A DNA stretch of 64,000 bases from Ischnura elegans (GCF_921293095.1 NC_060253.1:76111992-76175991), one strand, 5' to 3'. Shown: positions 42,806 to 53,514, numbered from the stretch's first letter. Program-made: numbers and translations. Notes: a model not told the origin generated them from the letters alone.

Positions 42806-44445
42806 TTATGAGCCATACTGGGTTATTTTGGCAAACATATCCGTCATTTTTTGCATCATTTGTTGCATGAATGTCTTTTGCTGCATAAGCATACTGGTCA
42901 TGTTCGTTATTGCCTCGAGTAACGCTTTCATATCGCCGTTCCCGTTGTCTTTTATTTCGTCAGTTTGTTTGGGTGTTGGCTTCCCCTCGTCCTCAATAAC
43001 TGCCTCCACCCTCTCCGGCCCCGTTTTACTCGAGTCCTTTCTTGGGCGGTTTCTACGCTCGAGTTCAAGTTTCCTTCTCTCCCATGCATTTTCCGAGGGG
43101 AATTTGTCGATCTTTTTTGTGAGTCTCTGTCCGCTACGAAGTTGCGGATCGACCGTCAATTCTTTTTCTCAATGTTCTCTCTCGTGATCGCGATGTTCTT
43201 CATGAGCTTCTTCTCTAGCAGAAATCTTTCTTTGCTTTCGCTCCCGTTTTTTCTCGATTGTTTCATTTATCGCCTTGAGTACTTTCTGGTAGACTTCGCA
43301 TTCGGTTGAGAATGCTTCGTGGGGTTTACCGCAGTTGCAGCATTTTGTCGGGCTCTCTCCTCTCTATCTGTTGCACCTGAAGCATCTTTGCGGCGTCTTG
43401 TATTTGAAGGGAACAATCGATATCGAGTGGCTACAAATCGATGTCACTTTTTCCAACATTTTTGAGTTGAAGCCGTTACCCTTCTGGACTGTGATGGAAT
43501 ATATGCCTGTGTTTTTCCTGCCAATTGGTAGGACGTGCAAGCACGGGATGTCATTAAGGTTTAGATCCTCTTTAATGAAGTCCAAGTCCATATCTGCGTC
43601 TAGGCCGTGTATCACATATTTTACTACTCCTGCCCCTTTCTGGGCCCATGAGTATTTCTGGGCACCAGGTTTCTCAAGGAAGTCATTTACCTTGTCTTAG
43701 TCTTCGCGGAGCTTGAGTTGTAACCGCGATCCATCTTGCAACTTTTTTATCATTAGGTTTTTATCATGCAACTGTTTTAGGTTTTGTCTTTAACCATTTC
43801 CCTAATTTTCTTTACAAATTCCGTCGGGTTAAGAATTTTCTGAAGTACTATCGGTGGTGGCCATTTGCTTCTGGCAGGTGCCTTAGCTTGTTAATGCACC
43901 GTTCGTGGCTCTGTTTTTCTTCCATCCGTGGGACGGTTTTCGAGAGCCTCAAATCGATTTGTCGTGATGTAGTTGTTTTCTGTGGCCGCCTCTCCCCGGC
44001 TCCCATGCCTTCTTCTTTTTCGTCTCGAAGCTGCTACTGTTTCGAAAAGGGGGACTCTATCTTCTTCCATGTTTTCGTTATCTGTGATTTCGTCATTAAA
44101 CGAAATATTCTCAATGGTCTGATAACGCTGATCATCAGAGTAGTGATCCACTGCCGCGTCTGAATACGTTCTTCGTCTGATGACATCGTCCGTGTTATGT
44201 TTTTGGGCATTTATTAATTCCTCTTCCTCGTTTTTTCCTTTTCGACTTGCTGTCCTATCTTTATCTTCAGCCTTCTTGGAGGTGGCGTTTTCAGACTCGA
44301 TCCGGGTCCCTTCGACTTGCCGCTTTTCTACTCTCTTTGAATTTGTCGTCTCAGAAAAGAGAACCGTTTTAATGGTATCGGGGATAGGTACCCTCGTCTC
44401 TTGTGTCCTGCAGACTCGTGGGTCACGCGTCAGATAAGATCGATT
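42806..44445 (-). pseudogene. LINE ORF1 remnant with zinc knuckles
   Basis: Minus strand: an acidic/basic N-terminal part (ETTNSKRVEKRQVEG, ENMEEDRVPLFETVAASRRK), NRFEALENRPTDGRK, then KWPPPIVLQKI. The core contains IHGLDADMDLDFIKEDLN and QRCFRCNR with a stop, followed by CCNCGKPHEAFSTEC. A charged tail and a Met/Gln-rich end (MTSMLMQQKTFMQQMMQKM) finish it. The order PPPIV, FIK/DL, knuckles is that of Jockey-like ORF1 proteins. Two stops and a break at 43620-43890. ORF2 does not follow. Confidence 0.7.
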
Positions 44446-44483
44446 TCCAAGGGCACATTACGATTTCCTTCATAAGACTTATA

Positions 44484-45835
44484 ATGGACTCAGCGATTGC
44501 TCCGGCAAGTCAGATTCTTGTCACGGGAAGCGGGCGGCTGCGAATCATTATATATTAATTCTTGGCGACGGAGCAGTTCCCGTTGGCGCCATCTCCAGGG
44601 CGCGTCAAGCGTATGAAGGTGAAGCCTTCGTACAAGGACACCATGACCACCGGTTAACCTACTGCCGACTTGAACGCGCTCCAAAATAGCATCGCGAACT
44701 TCTACACCACCTGCAATCTCTACCAGAGGAGACATTTCATGCCATGATGGCGCCTATCATTGCGGCATTGCCAGCGAAAGGCTACAATGCTCCTGTGCCT
44801 CAGCAATCTGCGCCGCCAACCTGCCCAGAGACCTCTCCTGCGCCATCCATCATCGCCCCGGCCCGCAGGCCCTACAGCAGCCTACGGACCCAAAGAGGGC
44901 CAACTCTGCCAACCAGCCTTCGCTGCCTACTAACCCGGCCAACTCGCTGACACAGGAGGACCAAAAGAGGACCACCCATGCCGAAGAGCCGCAGATGCAT
45001 GCCAACCCGGTCATCCCTGAGCCACCCATGGATCCTAAGAGGGCCAGCACCACGACTGCCGCGCCTGCTACCTCTACATCCCATCAGCAAACGGTATCGG
45101 TGAGTCCTAACTCCCCCACCAGCCAGTGTTTTGAAGCGCACGTCCAATGTAACAGCTTGGACGGCTATTCTGTGGTGTCGTCACGCCGTAAAGGCTCCAA
45201 AGGGAAAACTGTTTCCCTTGCAAAATTTCAACCTGCTGATAGATACGAACTTCTAGCTCCAGATCCTTCAGATCCTGATTCAGAACCAATTATTTCACAT
45301 TCAGAGTCAGCATCTGTAATTAAAGAAATCAAAATTCCACCAGTCTGCGTGGCCGACACCACGAAATGGCCCATTCTTTATCCAAAATTAGTTCGTTCGT
45401 CTTGCATTCCGCATATTTCGCACGCAACCAGTACTACCTCGGCCATCATAAAATGCCAATCAGCCAATGATTTTACTTTAGCTAAATCTATCCTCAACGA
45501 ACTTTCTGTGCCGTATCGAACTTATCAACTGCCCGAGAATCGCCTTAGGGAATTAGCTTTGGGTGACACACTTCCGTTAGTGGCGAATGATTTCATTTTA
45601 GACGAACTAAAATTTCTAGGTTTCCTTGTTATTTCTGTATCTACAATCATGTGAACGCGGCCAAGTAACGCTCAACGCGGAAATGGTCTAAACTCTGTAC
45701 CGGCGTACCCAACTGGCGTATGCCACATCACAACCGATCCCGATATTGGCATTCAGTAGTTTTATAAAGTTAAATTTATTGCTGGTTTGAATATTAAAAT
45801 TACTGATTATAAAAAAACCTCTCGTCTTTATATAT
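44484..45835 (+). pseudogene. Jockey-type ORF1, 5' part, split by an LTR retrotransposon
   Basis: Starts ATG 44484 (MDSAIAPASQ), Pro/Ala-rich with stops, then a clear open part 44995-45654 with ADTTKWPIL, SHATSTTSAIIKC, RTYQLPENRLREL and FILDELKFLGF. After a frameshift the next block reads HITTDPDIGIQ, stop, FYKVKFIAGLNIKITDYKKT up to the insertion. The same block order occurs in the ORF1 at 28535-30417 on the other strand. The remaining knuckle part is at 51183-51640. Confidence 0.75.
45791..45827 (+). repeat. 37-bp duplication flanking the LTR element, left copy
   Basis: Starts ATATTAAAATTACTG and ends CCTCTCGTCT; identical to 51183-51219. It encodes part of ORF1 (IKITDYKKTSR). Far longer than the 4-bp target-site duplication next to the LTRs. 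Confidence 0.85.
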
Positions 45836-45849
45836 TACCTCGTCTATAT

Positions 45850-47202
45850 TGTAACCCCACCGTGCGGGGCACATTCGGGGAGGGGGAGATTGGAGGGCAA
45901 AAGGGGAGGTCAGAGGTGTAGCGGGGAAATTCCGTGCACCTGGGGCGAGGGAATGGGATTTTGGGAAAGGGTAGGAGGGGAAGTTTAGGGGTGATGAGAC
46001 CTGAGACAGGAGCGTTCGGATAAAGAAAGCCGTTCGACTGCGTAGTTCGCTCAACATAAATTTAATGAGTTTAAATATGATCATTTACAAATACAAGCAA
46101 ATCAATGGCAAAAGTAACAATTAACTTCTTCTCCTTGAATTCAATGACATACAACGCATAATTCACTATGCTGCACAACAGAAAAATTTCAGTCCTTAAC
46201 CTAAACCCAAAAAAAAAATCACGCTACACGTTTTCACATTCATAACCCATACAAAAACCACAAGAAAAGGGGACCAATAGATAAAAAATAAAAAGAAACG
46301 GGGGGAATGGAAATATGAGACAACGAAATAGATATTGCACTGAAATTCACACGGTAATGGGGGGAAGTACTGTCCTCTTCTCTATTTGTGCGGGGGGTGG
46401 GGGGGGAAATTTTACAAACGTTTTTCATGAATTCTCTTCTTGACTTGGTGAAGTGGGAATTTTTCTTCTGTTCCTTGAGGGGGGGGGGGAGGAATGGGAT
46501 TTCGTGGCTTTTTCTCTTACAGTTTGTTGAATTTTCGGGGCTCTCGATCTGCTGATCGTGGCGATTCCATTCCGCGGCGTATGCTGCTCTGCGTCAACTC
46601 CGGCAGGTTCACGAGTGGGAGATGGCCTCTCTGCGACAGTTGGGAGATCCTTTCATCGGCTCCACGAGTCTACCTTGCAACTCCGACTCGCGTTGGGCAC
46701 CCTCTCTCTCTCTCTCTCTCTCGGGATCTCTCCACCAACTTTTTTCTCTGCCTCCCCACACTCCGCCTACTCTTGGGAGCGTTTTTTTCTTCGGAATCGC
46801 CAAAAAAGAAAATCATCTAAGCCCTCTTTCCTCCGGTGCACCACGTTATATAGCCATTGAGGGGAGGAAACACCGGGGAGGGGGGGTCAGGGGAAAGAAA
46901 GGGATGATGCACTTGGGGCTGGACGGTCACTTCACCAAGGACACGGGGGGGGGGGGGGGGGAACCACGTTCTTCTTCGTCTTAAGAATTCGACTAGCACA
47001 CATTAGGAGGGGGGGGGGGAAGGGAGAGCATTACACATTGTGGGGAGGAAAATAGGGAAACATCAAATGGGGACTCAATGATTCATGACACTCACGCACA
47101 CATTCACACGGACACATATCAACAGAAAAAAAACGGCCTTCCTTTACCTCGCACTCCCGTCTCATGCGCCACTATGTAAGCGGGCAGAATGCACCGGTTA
47201 CA
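45850..47202 (-). repeat. 3' LTR of the young LTR retrotransposon
   Basis: 1353 bp, TG...CA ends. Minus-strand TATA-like CTATATAAC at 46845-46853. Contains a CT microsatellite near 46703-46722 and several G-runs that differ in length from the other LTR. Confidence 0.9.
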
Positions 47203-47206
47203 TATG

Positions 47207-47216
47207 CCCTCCTCTC
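47207..47216 (-). promoter_or_regulatory. polypurine tract
   Basis: GAGAGGAGGG on the minus strand, four bases upstream of the 3' LTR; the expected primer site for plus-strand DNA synthesis. Confidence 0.65.
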
Positions 47217-47319
47217 AAAAGGAGGAAATACGGGGAACGTATTTACGAAAAAAAATATCCAGGCAATCCGCCCAAAAAAAAAATCGCGATTCGCGAGGGG
47301 AACGCCCTCCTACTCAGGC

Positions 47320-47370
47320 GGAGCAACACACAGTAAAAAAAGTCGGAGCAACACACAGTAAACAAAGGCG
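47320..47370 (+). repeat. short tandem repeat before the 3' LTR
   Basis: Two copies of CGGAGCAACACACAGTAAA with spacer, 25-27 bp apart. Confidence 0.75.
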
Positions 47371-47418
47371 GAATACAAAACATCGCCTAGGGAATGCGTC
47401 TGGCAAAGAAAAAAAAGA

Positions 47419-47940
47419 TTAAACCTCGGACATGTACGGAATTAGATTCCCGAAATTGTACGGACCTATCAATCCGCCGTCTTCTCCTTCCAACTCGACA
47501 GCATTTGGGGCAACGATACGGCGAATGACATATGGTCCGCTGTACAATGGGAAAAATAACATTGGGCTGATTGTCTCAGAATAATTTTTACAACAGCGCG
47601 CGTAATAGTTGCTCATTCCAAGGAATGCACGAAGGCTCCTAACGTTTTTCGGCCGTTCGCAATCCACTATCGCCTTCACCTTGTCTGGGTTGGCCTTCGT
47701 TCCCTTATTATCAATAACGTATCCCAAAAATTGGATTTCTTTCCTTAGGAAATTAGATTTCGTTATATTTAACCTTAAATTTGCTTTCTCGAAACGGTTG
47801 AAGATATCCCTGATACCTTTTTTAAGCATACTTTTAATTTCTGGACATAAATGGAGCCTCCCCTGCTCATGATTCAACTCGTGGGCTGGGATCCTTCCTA
47901 CCCGTAGTGTTGATAAAATGGGGACTTCCACTCTTATGCT
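47419..47940 (-). pseudogene. pol remnant of the LTR retrotransposon
   Basis: Continues from gag in the -1 frame with a protease-like start (LPSIRVEVPIL). It then jumps to the reverse transcriptase thumb (NLRLNITKSNF, IQFLGYVIDNKGTKANPDKV, LRAFLGMSNYYARCCKNY) and, without RNase H or integrase, directly to a chromo-like C-terminal end (YSGPYVIRRIVAPNAVELE, NLIPYMSEV). The single open frame of about 170 codons thus holds at least two internal deletions. The catalytic YxDD is absent. Confidence 0.8.
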
Positions 47941-49430
47941 CGGTAGGTTTGGGTGGGGGAAGTCGCTCGACCCAAACTCCGTAAGTTTTCCGCCCGCGGA
48001 GGTGGAAAGGAAAAATCCATTAGAGATTGGGGCATATTACCCTCATTCCGATTCCCTTCGCCCCCTTCTCTCTCATTTCCCTCCTGTCTATCTGCTTGAG
48101 TCTGCCCTCCTCCTCGGCTTCCACCGTGGTGCCACGAGCTAAACCCCCTGCGTGACGGATTTCTTATCGCGTTTACGTTAGGGTGGGTCTCTTCTGCTCT
48201 TCCTAAATGATTTTGGGACTGGTCGAATCGTCCGAGCATAATTAAGAGCTTGTCGTAAGTGGCAACTTCCAAACTACGGAGCAAATCCTGAACATATGGT
48301 GGGAAATGTCTTACCAATAATGCCACCATTTCCTCCTCATTCTCCGGCGGCTCACACAGTTTGATTGCTGCGATTTTCCGAGTCGCGTATTCTTGCATGC
48401 TACTTCCCGGCGTCCTCCTGTACATTCCCGACATAACTTTAATTTTATAATTTATCCGATGCTCTTTACTCCAATACCGCGCGACAAATAATTGTTTGAA
48501 TACTTCCATCTCCTCCGGAAAAGGAAAAATAGTATCCGCCCATCCCTTTGCCCCTTCATCCAACATCTGATAGAAAAACCGCGATCGTATCTCGGGCGGG
48601 ATGGCGTGAACGGAATAATAGTTTTCAACTCCCCTCATAAATGCTATGGGGTGTTCATGTGGTTTGCCACGGAATTGTAAATTAGCCGGGGGACTCGGAA
48701 AATTAGTCGAAGAACCCGTACCACCTACCTTCATTCGACGGATCCCTGCTACCTCTTCGGCAATATCTCTAATTCTTTTTTCGTGGTGGATCTTCTCCTC
48801 CTGTACACCTCGGGAAATTATTACAACTTGCTCCCTTACAACCTCTACCTTCTCGTTTACTTCCCTTTTTACTTCCTGAACGCGTTCGTCCACTCTCTCC
48901 CCAATTCCTTCAATCTTCCCATTAATTGCCTCCAACTTCCCTTCTAGTTTCCCCCTTTCATCTTTCTCAGTATCGAAACGCTCTTTCATGTCCTTCATTA
49001 TTCTTTCGAATTTCTCGTCAAGTTTCCCCTCTAGTTTTTCGAATTTCTTGATATCCTCCTTTCTAGCTCGCTCAGCTTTTTCAAATCTCTCATCAAGTCT
49101 TTCCTCCGCTCTTCCGAATCTCTCGTCAAATTTCTCCTCTAGTCTTTCAAATTTATTAATATCCTCCCTCCTAGCTTCCTCAGCTTTTCTCTTATCTTCC
49201 CTCCTAGCTTCCTCGGATTTTTCAACAAGTTTTTTAAATAACTCATTAAGGCTGGTAATTTCGGTGCCTCCACTCCTGTGCTCTATTCTATCCTCCGCCT
49301 TCTCCGCTTGCGGCTCCTCATCCCAGTTAGAAACGTCAATGATTTTCACCTCACTACTGGCATCTGACCCGTCCTCATCGTATCTAGGGGGTTCGCGATA
49401 TTCTCTAAAACTCTTACCTTCTGGTTCCAT
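47934..49430 (-). CDS. gag protein of the LTR retrotransposon, intact
   Basis: 498 residues, no lesion. Residues 1-60 are acidic; 60-230 form a long charged coiled coil built of near-repeats (EEARREDKRK, FERLEEKFDERF, FEKLEGKLDEKF); 250-400 match the retrotransposon gag (capsid) fold region (FMRGVENYYSVHAIPPEI, WADTIFPFPEEMEVFKQLFV, YWSKEHRINYKIKVM). The C-terminal end has no CCHC knuckle but a Gly/Arg/His stretch (HHGGSRGGGQTQ, EREGGEGNRNEG). Gag builds the particle and binds the RNA. Translation of pol would need a -1 shift near the gag stop. Confidence 0.85.
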   Translation of the reverse strand: MEPEGKSFREYREPPRYDEDGSDASSEVKIIDVSNWDEEPQAEKAEDRIEHRSGGTEITSLNELFKKLVEKSEEARREDKRKAEEARREDINKFERLEEKFDERFGRAEERLDERFEKAERARKEDIKKFEKLEGKLDEKFERIMKDMKERFDTEKDERGKLEGKLEAINGKIEGIGERVDERVQEVKREVNEKVEVVREQVVIISRGVQEEKIHHEKRIRDIAEEVAGIRRMKVGGTGSSTNFPSPPANLQFRGKPHEHPIAFMRGVENYYSVHAIPPEIRSRFFYQMLDEGAKGWADTIFPFPEEMEVFKQLFVARYWSKEHRINYKIKVMSGMYRRTPGSSMQEYATRKIAAIKLCEPPENEEEMVALLVRHFPPYVQDLLRSLEVATYDKLLIMLGRFDQSQNHLGRAEETHPNVNAIRNPSRRGFSSWHHGGSRGGGQTQADRQEGNEREGGEGNRNEGNMPQSLMDFSFPPPRAENLRSLGRATSPTQTYRA

Positions 49431-49789
49431 CGCGTACGAGAATAATTATTACAACAAAATACACAAGAAAAAAATAACAATGAAATTCGCACTTCGCTGA
49501 AAGAGTAACAATCATGGAAATCACGCTAAGGCAAGTCACGGTCAAGGCTACCACCGCAACACAAGTTACCCACACTTCATCTAATACGGTGGCCAACTGA
49601 CTGACGCCCACCAAAAACACAATTAAATCCGGACATCTTACAAGAACATGAGCAGAAATGAAAGGGACGCATACAAAATTGGGAATCTGATTCACAAATT
49701 TAAGAAAAAATCGCTCGAAGAAATTTCCGCGATCTATGCAAAACGAAACGAATTTACTAATCACTCCGCTTGAGTCACTCAGGTCTAAT
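49431..49789 (-). other. leader between primer site and gag
   Basis: About 360 bp, no coding frame of note; holds the packaging and untranslated leader region of the element by position. Confidence 0.5.
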
Positions 49790-49807
49790 GTCCCTGTTCG
49801 GGCGCCA
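49790..49807 (-). promoter_or_regulatory. tRNA-Lys primer-binding site
   Basis: Minus strand TGGCGCCCGAACAGGGAC, complementary to the 3' 18 bases of a lysine tRNA with its CCA end, four bases after the 5' LTR. Lysine tRNA is a common primer for retroelements of the Ty3 and retroviral groups. Confidence 0.88.
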
Positions 49808-49811
49808 ATGA

Positions 49812-50661
49812 TGTAACCCCACCGTGCGGGGCACATTCGGGGAGGGGGAGATTGGAGGGCAAAAGGGGAGGTCAGAGGTGTAGCGGGGATATTCCGTGCA
49901 CCTGGGGCGAGGGAATGGGATTTTGGGAAAGGGTAGGAGGGGAAGTTTAGGGGTGATGAGACCTGAGACAGGAGCGTTCGGATAAAGAAAGCCGTTCGAC
50001 TGCGTAGTTCGCTCAACATAAATTTAATGAGTTTAAATATGATCATTTACAAATACAAGCAAATCAATGGCAAAAGTAACAATTAACTTCTTCTCCTTGA
50101 ATTCAATGACATACAACGCATAATTCACTATGCTGCACAACAGAAAAATTTCAGTCCTTAACCTAAACCCAAAAAAAAAATCACGCTACACGTTTTCACA
50201 TTCATAACCCATACAAAAACCACAAGAAAAGGGGACCAATAGATAAAAAACAAAAAGAAACGGGGGGAATGGAAATATGAGACAACGAAATAGATATTGC
50301 ACTGAAATTCACACGGTAATGGGGGGAAGTACTGTCCTCTTCTCTATTTGTGCGGGGGGGGGGGGGAAATTTTACAAACGTTTTTCATGAATTCTCTTCT
50401 TGACTTGGTGAAGTGGGAATTTTTCTTCTGTTCCTTGAGGGGGGGGGGGGGGAGGAATGGGATTTCGTGGCTTTTTCTCTTACAGTTTGTTGAATTTTCG
50501 GGGCTCTCGATCTGCTGATCGTGGCGATTCCATTCCGCGGCGTATGCTGCTCTGCGTCAACTCCGGCAGGTTCACGAGTGGGAGATGGCCTCTCTGCGAC
50601 AGTTGGGAGATCCTTTCATCGGCACCACGAGTCTACCTTGCAACTCCGACTCGCGTTGGGC

Positions 50662-50699
<38 letters not shown>

Positions 50700-51174
50700 G
50701 ATCTCTCCACCAACTTTTTTCTCTGCCTCCCCACACTCCGCCTACTCTTGGGAGCGTTTTTTTTCTTCGGAATCGCCAAAAAAGAAAATCATCTAAGCCC
50801 TCTTTCCTCCGGTGCACCACGTTATATAGCCATTGAGGGGAGGAAACACCGGGGAGGGGGGGGGTCAGGGGAAAGAAAGGGATGATGCACTTGGGGCTGG
50901 ACGGTCACTTCACCAAGGACACGGGGGGGGGGAACCACGTTCTTCTTCGTCTTAATAATTCGACTTGCACACGTTAGGAGGGGGGGGGGGGAAGGGAGAG
51001 CATTACACATTGTGGGGAGGAAAATAGGGAAACATCAAATGGGGACTCAATGATTCATGACACTCACGCACACATTCACACGGACACATATCAACAGAAA
51101 AAAAACGGCCTTCCTTTACCTCGCACTCCCGTCTCATGCGCCACTATGTAAGCGGGCAGAATGCACCGGTTACA
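49812..51174 (-). repeat. 5' LTR of the young LTR retrotransposon
   Basis: 1363 bp. Differs from the other LTR at about seven positions, in G-run lengths and in the CT microsatellite (about 50666-50697, longer here). TATA-like CTATATAAC on the minus strand at 50821-50829. Confidence 0.9.
50821..50829 (-). promoter_or_regulatory. TATA-like box in the 5' LTR
   Basis: CTATATAAC on the minus strand about 345 bp into the LTR, a plausible U3 promoter; the start site is not determined. Confidence 0.5.
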
Positions 51175-51182
51175 ATATATAT

Positions 51183-51219
51183 ATATTAAAATTACTGATT
51201 ATAAAAAAACCTCTCGTCT
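51183..51219 (+). repeat. 37-bp duplication flanking the LTR element, right copy
   Basis: Identical to 45791-45827; ORF1 reading resumes here after the LTR retrotransposon. Confidence 0.85.
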
Positions 51220-51641
51220 CTGTCCAATGCCACAGTTGCCAAGGCATTGGACATACGAAAAATCATTGTGCACTGCATCCTGAATGCGTAAAATGCGGAG
51301 AAAATCATGCTTTCTCAGAATGTGCTGTGCCTAAAGAAACCCCGCCGAAATGTGCAAATTGCGGCGAACAGCACACAGCTAGATACCGCGGCTGTATTAA
51401 ACATAAAGAAGCCAAGGCCGCTATGGTCGCACGTCGTGCCGCTAAGCAACCTACAAGTGCGCCCCCACCTCCGTCTCTTCTTAGATCTTTTGCCGCCGCC
51501 ACTGGAAATTCAGAATTCCCTTCCCTTCCTTCTCGTTCTGAACCTAATCATTCCTCTTCCAATGACAACGAAGAAATTCTTTCTTGGTTTTCCAATATTT
51601 CCTCCCAACTTTCCACTCTGCCCCCCAGAACCTTGCAATAG
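51183..51641 (+). pseudogene. Jockey-type ORF1, zinc-knuckle part after the LTR insertion
   Basis: Continues the ORF1 of 44484-45835: QCHSCQGIGHTKNHC, CVKCGENHAFSEC and CANCGEQHTARYRGC, then an Ala/Pro-rich tail (SLLRSFAAATGNSEFPSLPS) and ISSQLSTLPPRTLQ with a stop. A one-base shift near 51220 separates it from the duplicated block. The knuckles match those of the copy at 28535-29226. Confidence 0.8.
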
Positions 51642-52015
51642 AAACAAACCACGTGACCTTTCCCTCTGCACCACTTACTTTCCTGGAATACAATCCCTGC
51701 AATCTATCCTTAAAGACCTTTTCCCTATTCTAAAAAATAATAAGTCGACAGCCAATCTTTTTGCCAAACCCCCTACTATCACATTCAGACGACCAGCAAA
51801 CCTTTCAGATTTATTCCGCTCAACGAACCCCTTGCATAAGTCATCCACTACTCCCAATAGTACACCTTCGCCCTGCGGTCGTCCTAGATGCAAGACCTGC
51901 CCAATTTTTACCCCTCCTTCTATCCCTAGTCATCTCGTCTCCTGTCTACTACCACCTTCTGCGGCCTCCTGTACTTCCAAGAATGTAGTTTATCTTATTC
52001 AATGTCCCCTCAACA
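51642..52015 (+). pseudogene. Penelope-like element fragment (RT to endonuclease linker)
   Basis: Reads ITFRRPANLSDLFRSTNPLH, CGRPRCKTCPIFTPPS and SCTSKNVVYLIQCP, the cysteine-containing linker that precedes the GIY-YIG domain in Penelope-like elements. It joins the Jockey ORF1 tail at 51641 without a gap and stops before YIG at about 52015. Confidence 0.75.
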
Positions 52016-52024
52016 TTATTTCTC

Positions 52025-52175
52025 AGCGCCGAAGGCGCGTATATTTCGCAGCACCGGTGAGCCAAACTCACCCCAACCAGCCAGTTCACAATATAATTGA
52101 TTTTTCGCGCCATTGTATATGTTGTTTGTGTAGTGTGGTGTTTGTGAGAGCAGAAACTTAAGGCTAAAATAGGTT
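52025..52175 (+). repeat. dispersed repeat shared with 26909-27062
   Basis: CGCCGAAGGCGC, ACCGGTGAGCCAAACTCACC, AACCAGCCAG and GAGCAGAAACTTAA in the same order as at 26909-27062. Follows the Penelope fragment directly. Confidence 0.6.
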
Positions 52176-52439
52176 TTTGGATAAGACATTCATTTTCTTT
52201 AATTATTTTTTTTACATATATATATATTTTTTTAAAAGTAGTATTTTCCATTTTGTTAATATTTTTTTCCATTTTTTACATTATATATCCTATTTTTATA
52301 ATGTATATTTTTTAAATTATTATATCTTTTTTTAAGGAATTTTGTAATGTCTTTTTTTTTATTAATGCAAGTAGCAATTTTTTTCCAGTGAAGATAAAAA
52401 ATTTTTAAACCTTAAATGCATTGGCAAATTTTCTAATTC

Positions 52440-53335
52440 TACAAGAATGAAAGACATAGGAAATACTCATAGACGAGTCATTTGATAAGGCAGTTTATAT
52501 GTTGTAGGATCATAATTCGAAATATGTGTTAATATAGTGTTTTGGGTTGCCCCGAGCCTGGACTTCAAATTATTTACTTGTTGGGATATGAATGGTTTGG
52601 CTGTAGGGAGCTTGTGAGCAACTAGGACGTCTGACATTCGGGTAAGGCGGGGAAGGTTGAGGAGGGGGATGTATTTGTTCTGGAAATATTCCAGTTTCTC
52701 CCTGATTGCATTTGAATTTGCAAAACTTTCGCAGCCATACAGTAAAGTCGGTCGAATGATGGTTGAATATAATTTAATTCTGCAGCTGTGGAATAATCGA
52801 GAAGTGCGGGTGGATAATGAATGAAGGGTTTGTCTGACTATTGTTGCCTTTCGCATGGAATATTTAAGATGGACATTGAATAATTTATTTTCCAGTAAAA
52901 CGCCGAGGAATTTATGGGTATTTGCTCTTGGTATTCGAATTTTGTTCATGTTTGGTGATGTTTGAGTTGCGAATTTACGTCTGCGTGAACAGTTTATATG
53001 TGTGCTTTTGTCTGCGTTGATTTGAATTTTCCACGTGCGTGTCCATTTGTGAATAAGTTTTTGATGAGTGTTAAGTTTATTGGTGTTCGTGTCTCCGCGC
53101 CATGACGTTGCAGTAATAGCAGTGTCATCGGCGTACGTGTGTAATGTTGTGTTGGAGGTGTGTGGAATGTCGTTTACAAAAAGAGTGAATTACAGCGGAC
53201 TTAGGATCGAACCTTATGGAACTCCTGCTTCCATTGGACGCAATGTGGAGATAATTTTGGCTTCCGCGACGCAGAATTTTCTTCGTGTTAAACATTCTTT
53301 TATGAACAGAATATCTGCAGGGGGAATTTAAGTTG
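52440..53335 (-). pseudogene. Jockey-type reverse transcriptase, C-terminal half
   Basis: Minus strand: FIKECLTRRKFCV, MEAGVP-GSILSPL, FTLFVNDIPHTSNTTLHTYA with the catalytic YADD near 53130, KIQINADKSTHINCS, NTHKFLGVLLENKLF, IRPTLLYGCESFANSN and NLKSRLGATQNTILTH. The order is the palm and thumb of a Jockey ORF2. A few stops (after SILSPL) mark it as dead. N-terminal half missing. Confidence 0.82.
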
Positions 53336-53514
53336 GTGGAGCTTGTAGATCAAGCCTTTATACCATACTCTATTGTCCCTCCTTTTATAGGCAAATCCTC
53401 AACTCCCCTTAACCTAAGGATCAACAACCACAGGGCATCATGCACTTCCTCTCACTTTGCGTCACTCACTGTTCGGTAGTCTTATTCTACGTAAAAGTTT
53501 TATCACTCTACAAT

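Larger units (their letters stand above)
45850..51174 (-). mobile_element. young LTR retrotransposon with deleted pol
   Basis: Two LTRs (45850-47202 and 49812-51174) in the same orientation, each TGTAAC...GTTACA, flanked by ATAT at 45846-45849 and 51175-51178. Read on the minus strand: 5' LTR, tRNA-Lys-type primer site, leader, gag, pol remnant, purine tract, 3' LTR. The LTRs differ by only about seven substitutions outside homopolymer and CT-run lengths, roughly 0.5 percent, so insertion is recent. The pol words are of Ty3 type. Most of pol is missing, so it needs another element's enzymes. Confidence 0.9.

Noticed and set aside
46494..46984. Open frames of 100-142 codons inside both LTRs
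   Set aside because: Run through CT and G homopolymers, differ between LTRs by frame, and have no domain; LTRs are non-coding here.
48988..49500. 170-codon Ser-rich plus-strand frame
   Set aside because: Antisense of the gag coiled-coil repeats, which create the Ser/Leu-rich pattern.
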